This document shows positions 33,136 to 54,400 of a stretch of 64,000 nucleotides of DNA, one piece after another. Under the pieces are notes generated by a model that had not been told where the DNA came from, did not search any database, and worked only from the letters and a program-made list of their open reading frames with translations. The stretch's first letter is position 1. Each line of letters starts with the position of its first letter. The position numbers and the translations under genes are program-made. The DNA is from Mesostigma viride (taxonomy: Eukaryota > Streptophyta > Mesostigmatophyceae > Mesostigmatales > Mesostigmataceae), in assembly GCA_009746045.1 (NCBI GenBank), contig RPFO01000104.1, positions 5,462,895 to 5,526,894 on the forward strand. The letters run 5' to 3'.

Positions 33136-33235
33136 GACCCCGCATACGTTGGCCACGTAATGATTACTGAGTTTTCATAATTACGTCTACAGGTTCCACT
33201 CACTTTCCATTGCCTCATTAGTCTACCATCAACAA

Positions 33236-33485
<250 letters not shown>

Positions 33486-33540
33486 TGTCTAGATGGGGGC
33501 AATCGACAGTTATGGGATAGCTTAGGCATTATGTTAAGTT

Positions 33541-34081
33541 ATGGCATACCACACCACCTCCACCGCCTCCACCATCGCGGCACAGCTTAAGCAACAAACG
33601 CTCGACTTCCGCGCGGAGGCCGACTACCTCACCCAGCGCAGCCACACTGTCATCGTCAAGCACTTCGCGGCCAGCCGGCAGGTGAGAACTCGGAGTCTCT
33701 TGCCATAGAGTTTAAGCGCATTCTTGCCCCCATGCAACTCACTGGTGAGCTGCGGACGGATGTCAGCTGTCCGCCTTCCCTGCGCGCGGGGTAAGGTTGG
33801 CCCGGCTCCCGTGCTCCTCACATGGCGGATAAGTTGTCGTTTCTTAAATGCCGCAAGAATCTCCGGGACTTGGATCCTACATGCACGCTGGACGACGCGA
33901 CTTGACCCTGGCTGGCACAGCAACATCGGCGACGGGAGCTATGGCCGACCTGCCTCCAGCTTCGGCAGAGCGCATGGGGGAAACTGGTATACTAGAGGGG
34001 GGCGGTCATCAACGTCGACCACTACAAGCCCTGGCAGGCGCCCCCTGCCAGGCTGCCACGGCCCCAGCAAACCCAGTCTAG
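33541..34081 (+). pseudogene. L1-type ORF1 relic
   Basis: Broken frames match the second half of ORF1 at 15629-16835: TTSTASTIAAQLKQQTLDFRAEADYLTQ (about 33556-33638), the CRCGV/RVGKVGP region (about 33781-33800), FLKCRKNLRDLDP (about 33841-33880) and QHRRRELWPTCLQLRQ (about 33918-33970), ending at the equivalent stop near 34081. 5'-truncated and frameshifted. Confidence 0.65.
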
Positions 34082-34758
34082 GGAATGTATAACAGTAGTG
34101 TAGATTAGGCAGGCTTAGCCTGGCACGTGACTCACACCTACGCGCATGTGCGCCTACTATAATGGGACTCCCCGGATGGATGATGTAATAAGAGTTTAGC
34201 CAAGCTCTGCCTATGCAGAGACGGCTACTCTCTGCTGAGAAGCCATGCCCTAGCCATTGTTTAGCCATGATGATTTTCCACCCTATGTCCATTGTCCGCA
34301 CGTTAGGCACTGGAATACATAGTGGTGCATGTGCACTTTGCATGTGCACCCAGAGCAAGTGTAGTTTACACCCTACCCTTGCAGGAAGTAGACCAGAATG
34401 TATTAAAAGCCATATATAAGGAGACAACCAGCGCAGGCCAGAAATCGGGAGAATCCGGACCATGGTAGCTCGAGCGTGCCGTTATCTTGTCCGGCGGCGT
34501 GTTCGAGTCGTTCAGGATGATGAAGATGAATGGTGATGGAAATGTGTAGCCTTGTGCATTGAAATTATCAAGGAGACAACCAGCGCAGGCCAGAAATCGG
34601 GAGAATCCGGACCATGGTAGCTCGAGCCTGCCGTTATCTTGTCCGCGTGTTCGAGTCGTTCAGGATGATGAAGATAAATGGCCCGGCCCTTCTCAGGGAC
34701 ATGTGCTACATGAACTCCCAAAAGGAGATATGTTACAATTTAATTTAATTTTAATTTA
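34082..34758 (+). repeat. 3' UTR and tail of the ORF1 relic, interrupted by a nested tandem insertion
   Basis: At 34220-34400 it matches 17020-17195. At about 34415 the match stops after GCCATAT and resumes at about 34684 with CCCTTCTCAGGGACATGTGC, ending in hairpin ACTCC-CAAA-AGGAG-like and a TTTAATTT tail to 34758. The intervening 34415-34683 is two head-to-tail copies (34418-34535, 34567-34676) of a ~110-bp unit starting AAGGAGACAACCAGCG. The unit contains GTAGCTCGAG and GTTCGAGTC, which resemble tRNA A and B boxes. Confidence 0.6.
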
Positions 34759-34974
34759 GGCATCACAGCACCTTGAAATGATATTAGCGCATAGCGTTAC
34801 AGTACTTAAATTAGCTCTGGTACCTTGTGGCCATCAGCTTGCGCCTTTAGCCGACGTCTTGAGCCCACCTCACCTTTGTAGCATAAGCTATGCGTCAGCC
34901 TACCTACGGTATTGCATGGTTGTACATATTGCACCCACAGTGTTGCACCCCGGCAACATGATGTGGCCCCTTCC

Positions 34975-35757
34975 AAACCATATGCCCCTTCTCAGGGATA
35001 AAAAAAATAATAATAATAAATTATAACATGCCTCCGTTGGGAGATCATGTATCACATATTCCTTGATGGATGGGTGGAGTGGAGGAAGCCGCGTAATCGA
35101 ACTAACCGAACTCTTACCTATCTAGTCTAGAAAATCCAAACTACACTACTCATCAAAACGCCTCCTCCTCTTGGGGGGAGGTGGCTTGCCCACAGGGGCT
35201 GGCGTGTGAGCCTTGACAATCTTCTGCCACCGCGTCTTGTTCTGCATGGCAGTCCAAAGATCGAAGGGAGAGAGAGTGGATGCGGTGTTCAAACTGGGCT
35301 GGGACCACTAGGTCGGCCAGCAACATTTGGGTGTAGTTCGTGGCATGTTTCCCTACCCTTTTAGGAATGTCCTTGGGGCCAGGCCAGGTCAAAATATGCC
35401 GCCCTGGTTGGCCAAGCCGCTGGGGGCCGGCCAGACCGGCCAAGGGCGGTGTCGACCTGGCTGGTGGGGGCAAGATGTCCTACAAATGCTATCCTACGCT
35501 GCTAATCTCGTCCGAAATACGAGGCATACCCTGATACAAAGACTCTAATGACCTATGCTTGGAAAACCCTACGTTCAGGACCTGTCGGAGCATCCTGTAA
35601 ACTGTGCCGTCGAGGTTGGCTGCCAGTGTGTCCGTGATTGTCCACGCCTCGGCGCCATACGTGAGCACCGCGAGGACGAGGACCTTGAAGAGCATGCGCT
35701 TGCGGTGCTCGCCCAGGCCTTCGAGCGCCAGTAGGTGGTGAGCGAACGGAGCCTGGC
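34975..35757 (-). pseudogene. LINE RT relic with 3' UTR and tail, family B
   Basis: On the minus strand: FKVLVLAVLTYGAEAWTITDTLA, then LDGTVYRMLRQVLNVGFSKHRSLESLYQGMPRISDEI (about 35500-35695), GQPGRHILTWPGPKDIPKRVGK (about 35345-35410), TNYTQMLLADLVVPAQFEHRIHSLS (about 35270-35345) and the basic C-terminus at about 35153. The family B UTR and hairpin follow near 35030-35045, then an ATT-type tail at 34999-35020. Frameshifted. Confidence 0.7.
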
Positions 35758-35818
35758 CCAGGGATATGTGTTACATATCCTCCCCACGGAGGTATGTTCT
35801 AAATTAATTAATTAATCA
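35758..35818 (+). repeat. Solo LINE 3' tail, B-like
   Basis: GGGATATGTGTTACAT is followed by CCTCC-CCAC-GGAGG and TTAATTAATTAA, in the plus orientation, directly against the truncated end of the preceding minus-strand RT relic. Confidence 0.6.
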
Positions 35819-35929
35819 TGATCAATGTGGAGAGCGCGTTCTGTGGCAAACTTGCGGCAGTGAGAGAAGCTAGGGCGCCCTCCCTCCTTCTCATTGTGTA
35901 TATAGGGTTGAAGGTTCCTTTACTCTATA

Positions 35930-35978
35930 TTGGCACCCACGTGACGCAGTCACGTGCTTCATAATTAATTAATCATAG
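35930..35978 (+). repeat. Solo LINE 3' tail, family C
   Basis: Perfect hairpin CACGTGAC-GCA-GTCACGTG at about 35938-35956, followed by CTTCATAATTAATTAATC. Confidence 0.65.
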
Positions 35979-36335
35979 GATTCACTTCAATCATTATGTG
36001 AAGTGAGACAACTATGCCTGGACGCATGGCGATCCAACGCCGTGGAAGGACTAGGGTAGTTGTCTGAGAGGAAAGACGTGAAGGCCCCCTGTAGCAGATG
36101 AGGCCCGGTTCATTACTGACAGATCACTTCCAAGCCCTAAAGCTGACATTCACTAGGCTGGCCATTCATGGCTTCATGAGCTTTAGTTGTTTGATCTCTG
36201 CAAGCCTCCCATATGCACATAGGCATCTATGATTGACCTAGTCTGGCCCCTGATAGCTTGCCAAATTATTGACTCAGATCTTGATTGAATGGTAGGATGC
36301 TTCCATCCGCGGGTGAAACCTCATCTCCATCTGAG

Positions 36336-46384
<10,049 letters not shown>

Positions 46385-48392
46385 TCTACTATAAAACGGT
46401 CCCGGCAGCGGAATTCAATGGAAAATCGTAGAAATCCTCGGAAAAAAGGCTTGACTCCCACGGCGCCAGTGTACTAGTTTCAGGTAACTCGCCCTACAGT
46501 AAAGACTTGCGGCAAATTGCACTGACAGGAAGTGCAGTTGTTGCCGGGAATGGATGTATGCAGTGCAACAGACAAAGAGGCACACAAAGTAGTAATTGAT
46601 GTCTCGTATGCTCGCTTGAGAACAGGACAGGTATCCCTCGAAAAATGTAATAAAACAACAGTGCAGACGGCAGATCCCCGGAGATTGCAGGACCCTCAAC
46701 CCCAGGAAGGAACTGGGAAATGAATGTTGATGCCGTGACAGTCGGATGCTTGTTTGATGGACCGATGGCGTGAATACCTAGGCTTCGCGGGAAAGTCCGA
46801 GATTCGGCATCGTTGAGCGAGCTGCGGGTGTGTACTTGTGAGTGAGCCTAGTAAAAATCCAAAATACTTTTCGTATTCGTACATTCTAAAATATTCTTAG
46901 GGTAGTAGGACGTGGCTCTAGTATCGAAGCGAGTCAAGCATGAGCTCAAGCTCAAGCACGAGCTTCCACGCCGGTATGCTGGCATAACTCTGCGCCGCGC
47001 TGCAGCCGCTGCTGCATGGGCGCAGTGGAACTGTGCAGTTTACGTGCTCTTACGTGGTGCATACTGACTGGAGCATGGAGCCGGTCGCATCAGTTTTTGG
47101 TGTTGTGGGGGCAGTGGCAATTTTATTGATGGCACTAGAACAGCGCAACAAAGCATCATATCACGCGCATGCTCGCTTCCCTCCAGAGCAGTTGCATATT
47201 CCTAGCGTCGCCTTGTAAAACTGTGCTCTGCCCTCGTTTCTTCCTTACTAAAGTGAGCTTATTGGACGATGGGAGGTTTAGGCTTTCCTCAATTTCCATG
47301 CCGCGTAGTTGAGCTTCTATTATATACGAGCCATCCGGCCCTGCAATTATTTCTTGGTGGGCATCGATACCTCATACCCGGCAGTGATCAATGAAGCCGA
47401 GCCTCTCGTGATGCCACCCGGGAGCTGCTGCTTTATGTGTTAGCTTCACCTAATTCGTGTTGCTTATTATAAGTCGATAACCTGGCGTCACTGACAGAAG
47501 CGAAATGAGTATGCTAACGGCAGGCACTGATTGCATCGGTACTTGTGCTGAGTACTGCTGCCATGGTCATTCCTTGCGGACGAATCGCCTTCTGGAAACT
47601 CAACTGGAAACTAGATGACCCTTCCAGGAATGGCACAGAAAGCTACGGTAAGAATTCTTCCAGATCCTTTCCTCCCCGTAAATTGTACAAGTTAATATAC
47701 TGGCCGTGCCTTCCGTGCCCATAAAGACCGCGGGAATACTAATTTATTCTCGATCAATATGATGGTCAGTTTTGAAGCCGATGATGGCGTGGTGTCCTCT
47801 TGATTGTAGTACACGCCGATGAGGCCATTTCCTGTACTTGAGTAGCTCTAGTTTTGGGGCTGCTTATTTGCAAGGAAGCATCAAGGCTTCACTCCCTTTA
47901 AAGCCTTTTGGTTCACTGAGTTTCGTAGGTGGGCTTAAATCCACATATATTCGATGGTAGTATCAACAATAGGAAACGAAAGGAACGCGTGCTATGCTTT
48001 TTGGGTATAACGTCGTAAATGGTGTGCACATTATAGAAGGTTGCCTGTCTGGTAACCTTATGTTGCATGTGCTTGCGTAAAATGTCCAGAGTCATGCAGT
48101 TAACTTCCTGTACATAGCGCCCACGGTGAGGCACGTCAGGAGAATGGAAAGTGGCCAGGGTGGTTGTGTTTGTGACAGTGCCTCGTTATTTGCTGTGGCA
48201 CGCAACATTCTCACATACTGTCAGCATGCACACTCGCAAGGATCTCCAATCCTTCCATACAGTTCTACTCTGCTTGATGGCGTCACATTGTTCGCCTCAT
48301 CTACCAGGTGGCATGGTTAAGAAGTTAATCTACCAAATAATTTAATCTCCCAAATAAGTTAATCTACCACCCACAGCCATACTCGCGCTTTT
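46385..48392. other. Divergent intergenic region between the helicase and VPS37 genes
   Basis: About 2 kb between two head-to-head genes, so it should hold both promoters. No RNA gene, domain or clear core promoter element is seen. Confidence 0.4.
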
Positions 48393-48464
48393 GTGCCACC
48401 TTTTCCTGCCCATTCACATCCCGCCCGTTTGTTTGAACCAATCCTAAGCCTACTGCCACCCCTC

Positions 48465-51400
48465 ATGTCCCCCCCCATGTCTCCCCCTCTTCCTCCTCCC
48501 CACCCCCACCCCGCCCTGCTCCCCTCCCCCCACCACACAACACACACACACAAACACACACACACACACATATACACACATATACACACATACACACACA
48601 TCACCAACACCACCACCTCCCCTGCTTTTTTCCTCGCCGTCCCTGCCCACCACCACCAGCCTGACGTCCTCGTGCCCTCCCTGCTGGCACAGGACTACGA
48701 GTGGCCGCCACCGTGGCTTGACGCGCTGCCACATGGCGCATCCCTACCAGTGACCGCCGCCAGCAGTAACGGCTACGGTGCCGTACCCGAGAGCAACCAC
48801 CTGAGTGGCGTCGGCGGTGGCGGGAGTACCGGCGGTTTTTCCCAGGCAGTGAGGCAATCATTTGTCAGTTCAGCAGACACGCCGGCGGTGCCAGTGAGCG
48901 GTGCTAGGGGGTACAGCACAGCGAATGCAGGGCTGTATAATCAATTCCATGATACCCCCGTGCAACCCCCACAGCCAGCCACTGGATATTACCCCCCCGC
49001 GCCACAGAGCACGTCCTTCCCCCCCGTGACTGCGGTGGCGGCAGCAGCAGCAGCACCCAGCGTGGACCAGGGAGTCAATCACGCCACATTGGACAACGGA
49101 AGGGCACAACCAGGCAACCTTGCCTCGTTCGGCACCACGGGTCAGCCCACCGGTCAGCCCATCCCACTCTCTGGTCGGGACGAGGAATGGCCCTACTCGG
49201 GAGGGTCGGCGCCAGGTGGCGGCGCCGCAGGCCCCGGCACGGTGCCCACCCAGCCAGGGTGGCCTTACGTCGATGGGGGCGGGTATCGACCAGTGATTGG
49301 TGCTAGTTCCCAGCATATCGTGAATGATGGGGGTGGACGTGACATGGGACATGCGCCAGTATACCTACCCCATGCGGCGCCCACTCCCAGGTCGGGTTGG
49401 GATCATACCCCGGGGACTGGGGCACATGCCGCGAGCCGAAGGGGTGCTGGGGGAGGAGCGGGTCCGGCTCCCCCTCCCCCTCTGGTGGAGTTCCTGTCCT
49501 CAGCCTTCCCCAACATCGCAGTCAGCCCGTCCGTGGCCGCTTCCTCCTTTGGGACGAGCCCTAGCCCTGCCTCCACGGCACCGTTGCCAGTGACGTCGCC
49601 AGCGGAATGTGACCATCATGGCTTCCCTCTTGTGCCTACGCACGCGCCAGACTCGGGGGGGGCGACGGTGGGCCCATCCCCTGCCGTCTCGGGTGCACAG
49701 GGTTCGGACATCCTCCCTGATTGGACGCTGGTGTCGCCACCATCGCCTGATGTGCCCGCAGCGCGCCGCAAGTCCGGCGATGGCCACCACGGCCCGTCGC
49801 GCATCTTGTCCGATGATGGCCATCGCCGCCCGTCGCGCATCTTGTCCGGTGCGCACCCACTCTCGCCGCGGGTTGCGTCCAGTCGAATGGATGGCGGTGG
49901 CTTCCCCGCGGCCACCAAGGGGGTTTGGTGCTCGCAGCATGGTATTAGTTCCCTCGGCGGTGAGGGGCAACTTGGTGGCAAGGCGTGGCCATTCCCGCCG
50001 GTGCCACCACCAAGTCACCAAATGGACATCACCGGTGGCATCGGGCCCATGGCTAGCGCGCCGGGCTTGGCCGCCAGCTGCCCCGCATACGATGACACAA
50101 ACGCGAGCACGAGCACAAGCCCGAGCACGAGTGCATCTGTCTACCATGAACATGCGCAGGGAGCCGCATATGGAGAAACGGCATACGGGGGCGATGAGGG
50201 TGACTACGTTCTTCCGCTGCAGCCGTCATCATCCGGGGTGCCGTTAGCCCCTCTTGCGGCGCCATCCCCGCCGTCGCTGCTGACGACGACGCCAGCACCA
50301 GCATCAAGCACGCGTCCATCCGTCACAGAATCTACTTCTTCAATAAATCTACTCCAGACGCAGCCGGTCGGCATGCGTTCAGCCTCCACGAACTGGCCAC
50401 GTGACGGCCCAGCGGCCATGCCACCCCCCCCGGCTGCCCGCGCATGGTCCGATTCAGCAATCCCCCCGGCAAGCCTTGGTGGGGCCGCCACCAGTGTTAC
50501 CTTGTATCCAACAACCTCTGGTCGTTTTCATGATGCCCCCATTACTGCTGGCGGTCGTGGCGGGCTCGTGGGGGCGCTGCGTGCGCTAGACATGGGTGGT
50601 CGGCCCACAGCAGGCGCGCGCGCCGCAGCCACCGCAGCTGAGGGGTACGGGGTCATGCCCGCGGCCGCCCGGCCCGTGCCAGCCGAAAGTGGAACACTAG
50701 GGGCCGAAAGTGGAACACTAGGGGCCGAAAGTGGAACGCGACAAGGGGCAGTGGCCACCGTGGTACCTGTGGCACAAGCCTCGTCCTTACCCACGCCTTC
50801 CTCCACTCCTGCTGCGTTGTCTGCCTCCGCGCCACCTGTGGCATTGCCGGTGGCCATGCCAGTAGCCATGCCGGTCGTGCAGTCCGGGGTGCCCATGCAG
50901 AGGGTCATCGGCCGGAGCAGTGAGGGTGGCGCAGGCGTGATGGGGACCCTCGCTAGCCCACCCCTATTCGGGCATCCCCATCCGCCTACCTATCCACCCC
51001 CAGCTCTTGAGAGCGCCGCGGCATCGGGAACAGCTGCGCTGGCGGGTGGCGCTGCCATCATGGCCGATGCTTGCGGCGACGATGGCATGTCGGCCAGTGC
51101 TGGCGTCTCGGGTGGCGCTGTCGCTGGTCACGAGACCTTCAGCTGGCAACTGCCAGATGTCAATGTTGCTAGCACAGCAACTCGGACACCAGCAGGGCCC
51201 CCAGGGACGCGTGTGCAGGCCGATGGCGCTGGCACAATCCCGAGCGACGCCACGGTGGGTCGTGGGGGTATCCCTATCGCATCACCATCGACATCGGCAT
51301 CGCTGCTGACATCAGCGCACCGGCGGCAGCAGTCGCATCATCATCCGCAACATGTCCCTGTGCATGTGCAACGGGCCCACCCGTATGACCCATCACACTC

Positions 51401-54400
51401 GCACCATGGCCATCACGGCCCCTTGCACCATGGCCACCATGGCCCCTTGCACTCGCAACGTCACCAGCATGACCAGCACGACCAAACGCAGCCACAGGCG
51501 ACGCCAGCAGCGCCTCCCATTCAACGCGCCACAGTGCTGTACCCGGCTGGCATGGCCGCGCCAGTGCCTGCAGCCAATAAATTGGACGAATCATCATCAG
51601 TCGCAAATGGCTTGGCCCGTGACCCGCCGCTGCTGCGGGACATACCTCCCCTGGTGCCGGCGCTGGCAGCCAACGCGGTTGCAACTTTGGCGGCCATGCC
51701 CCCACGGCCCCCACTACCCTCCTCATCCACAACATCAATGTCATCGTCACCTCCGGTAATACTCGTCCCCAGCGGGCCAACAGCTGGTCCTGCCACCGGC
51801 GTCACCGCCGGCGCTCTTGTCGGCAAGCCCATCATCGCATACCCTCGCTCGGGCGCGCCGCAGTGGGCCACGAGTAATGCTGGTGAGCCGGTGACGTCGG
51901 ATAGGACCTCGGCCGTTATACTGGCCGGTGCGCCACCCTCCCTCAGTGATAGCTCCCAGGCGGATGCAATGGGCGACAGGCTATCGGTGCCGTCCGCCAG
52001 AACGGGCGTTGCCACTTCGGAAGGTTTAGGTGTTGCCAGCAGAGGAGACGATCTGGGGGGCAGGAGGGACGGCTTGGAGCTGGATGCCGATGGCAGCCAG
52101 CACGGGGGTGCTGGGGATGGGGCACGCGCCTCCGCGGCGGCGCTTCCCCTCGCAGGTAGCCCCCCCGTGGATGCGGGCAAAGGGCTTGGGGGTGGTGGCA
52201 TGGTGTCCATGTCACGCAGGCTTGCTGTCCCACCGGACTTCAACGTGCTGCTGACCATGAGGTGAGCGCTCGTACTGTCACCTGTGACGTTAGCCAGTAG
52301 TCTTGACGGTTTCTCTTTCTGGCATCTGTGAGCCCCCCTCCGTTGCTAGCGTTTGCTTGGGTTAGCTTTCGTTTGTTGCTTGTTGCTGTTGTCTTTGTCG
52401 ACTTCGATTTGCCGTCGCTTTTCGCTATGAGGCTTGTCCAGATTTCATGTCATGCGGTTGTGGCCCCCTAGGCATGCGAGAATCCGCCGCCGCTGGCCTC
52501 GTTATCCATGTTTTGGTTGGAGCGTTACTCACAAGCGCACATTTCTCACCGGCCACTCTCGCACATGGCTTTGCCTTTGGAAACCACTTCCCCTCGGCAT
52601 TCTCGGTACGTCACGTCACGAAAAGGATGTGCTACCAGCTTTGACATCACATCCTACCCTTGCTTGGAACCGGACCTGCCCCACTTCTATTTATAAGGGA
52701 ACTAGTGAACCCCCCCTGTCAGCCACCCGTGCTAACACCTGCGCTGTTGCAACCCCCCCACTGCCACCCATCACGTGCCCAGCTGCGAGGAGCTTCTGAC
52801 CGCCGCCACGGACCCGGACGCGTTTGCCAAACTGTTTGCGGAGCTGGAGGCCACGAAGCGTATCGCGACGGTAGGGCGTGCTTGCGACCGTGTTGGCAGT
52901 GTGTTATTCTTATTATCCAGTTGCAGTATGTTATAGGGCGTGCTTGCGACCGGGTTTGCAGCACCATATTGTACTGCATGCTTGCGGTTGATTATATGCT
53001 GTTCGCATGTGAGCGTGGTGTATGTTTTGGGTGTGCACCTGTGTATGGGTGCATGCGTGAATACGTGCGTAGGTGCATGGGCGCATGTGTGGGCATACAT
53101 TCGCGTGCACGCATGCATGCATCTGGAAGGGGTGGTCCGATTTGTCACAGGGTGCTCACTTGTGTATTGACGCCATTCCGCATGATATGATCAGAGATGT
53201 CGGAAAATGTCAGATGTGCTGCGACATTCTGACATGCATCCGCCTGTCGTGGTTCAATCAACTTGCGGATTATGATTCGTGTTGAGGTAGGTGGTCACAG
53301 AAGCATCCTCACGTTAGGATTTTTCCTCAGATGAACAACTGGCTTGTTGGGAGTACTGTCGTATGTCACCGTTTCCCTGCACGACCCCGCCGCAATCACT
53401 GGAGCGAACATGGCAGTACCCCTGCGCATTTAGGTCTAGTGGTGAGTCATCTTCTATAGATTCAGCAATATCGGGCATGCTGGAACCCGTCTCCAGTAAA
53501 GAGGTTTTTCGCAGTTGGGCTGTTTCGAAACGTTCAGTGAGATGCCTTCGGATCAGGAGACTCACACAGCCGCGAAATCATGCCAAAGGTCCTATGATCG
53601 ATTCCTTGCTAGTAGCTTCTAGGCTCTCTTACTTTCTGTGTTCCGCGGAATCTCAGATTTGGGCAGCTAGCGTTTTCACGTTTGTTGCTTTCTGACGACA
53701 ATGGCGCCTGCATCAACTTGCCTCTGGGTTTATTTGGGCAAGCATGCTTTGGACAGGCCTGCTCCTCATGTGCGTGTTCCCACGCTCACTACGAGTTCCA
53801 ACTTTCTGAAATGCATTTCGGTTTGCGCCGGGGTGGATCGGGGTGGATCGTGGGAAAGTGACTAGGTTCTTAAACTAGGTTCTTAAACTAGGTTCTTAAA
53901 CTAGGTTCTTAAACTAGGTTCTTAAACTAGGTTAACCCACGGCGTCAGCACCTCGAGCCTTGGGATGTGCATGGGTGAAGCATGCAGTGCTCAATTCTGT
54001 TATTTGGCCTGCTTGCCGCAAGTCTGCTGACGGTTGTTTCCTGCGCACTTGTGCCTCTTCCCTTGGTGTGTGCCGTGCGCCAGGTCCATGCGGCGCTGCG
54101 CGCAAGTATGGCCACAGTGGCAGGTACGAGGGCGTTTGCATCCGTGACATGCGCCCGGTAGTGTTCGGTGTGGAAAATTTGGTATGATACTGGATTTGAA
54201 CACATGACCTGGATTGTTTGCGTGATCTCGCGGCTGTAGGGGTCTCCTGATCCAAAGGCATCCCAAGCTATAGCCCAACTGCGAAAAAGCTCTTTACCGG
54301 AGAGCAGTGCAAGTGCGTCTGAAATTCCCCAATAAGAACCAGTGGAGTAAAGCTACGCTAGCCCCATGGGGGCGAATGTGAGTGCTCACTGGGTCACGCA

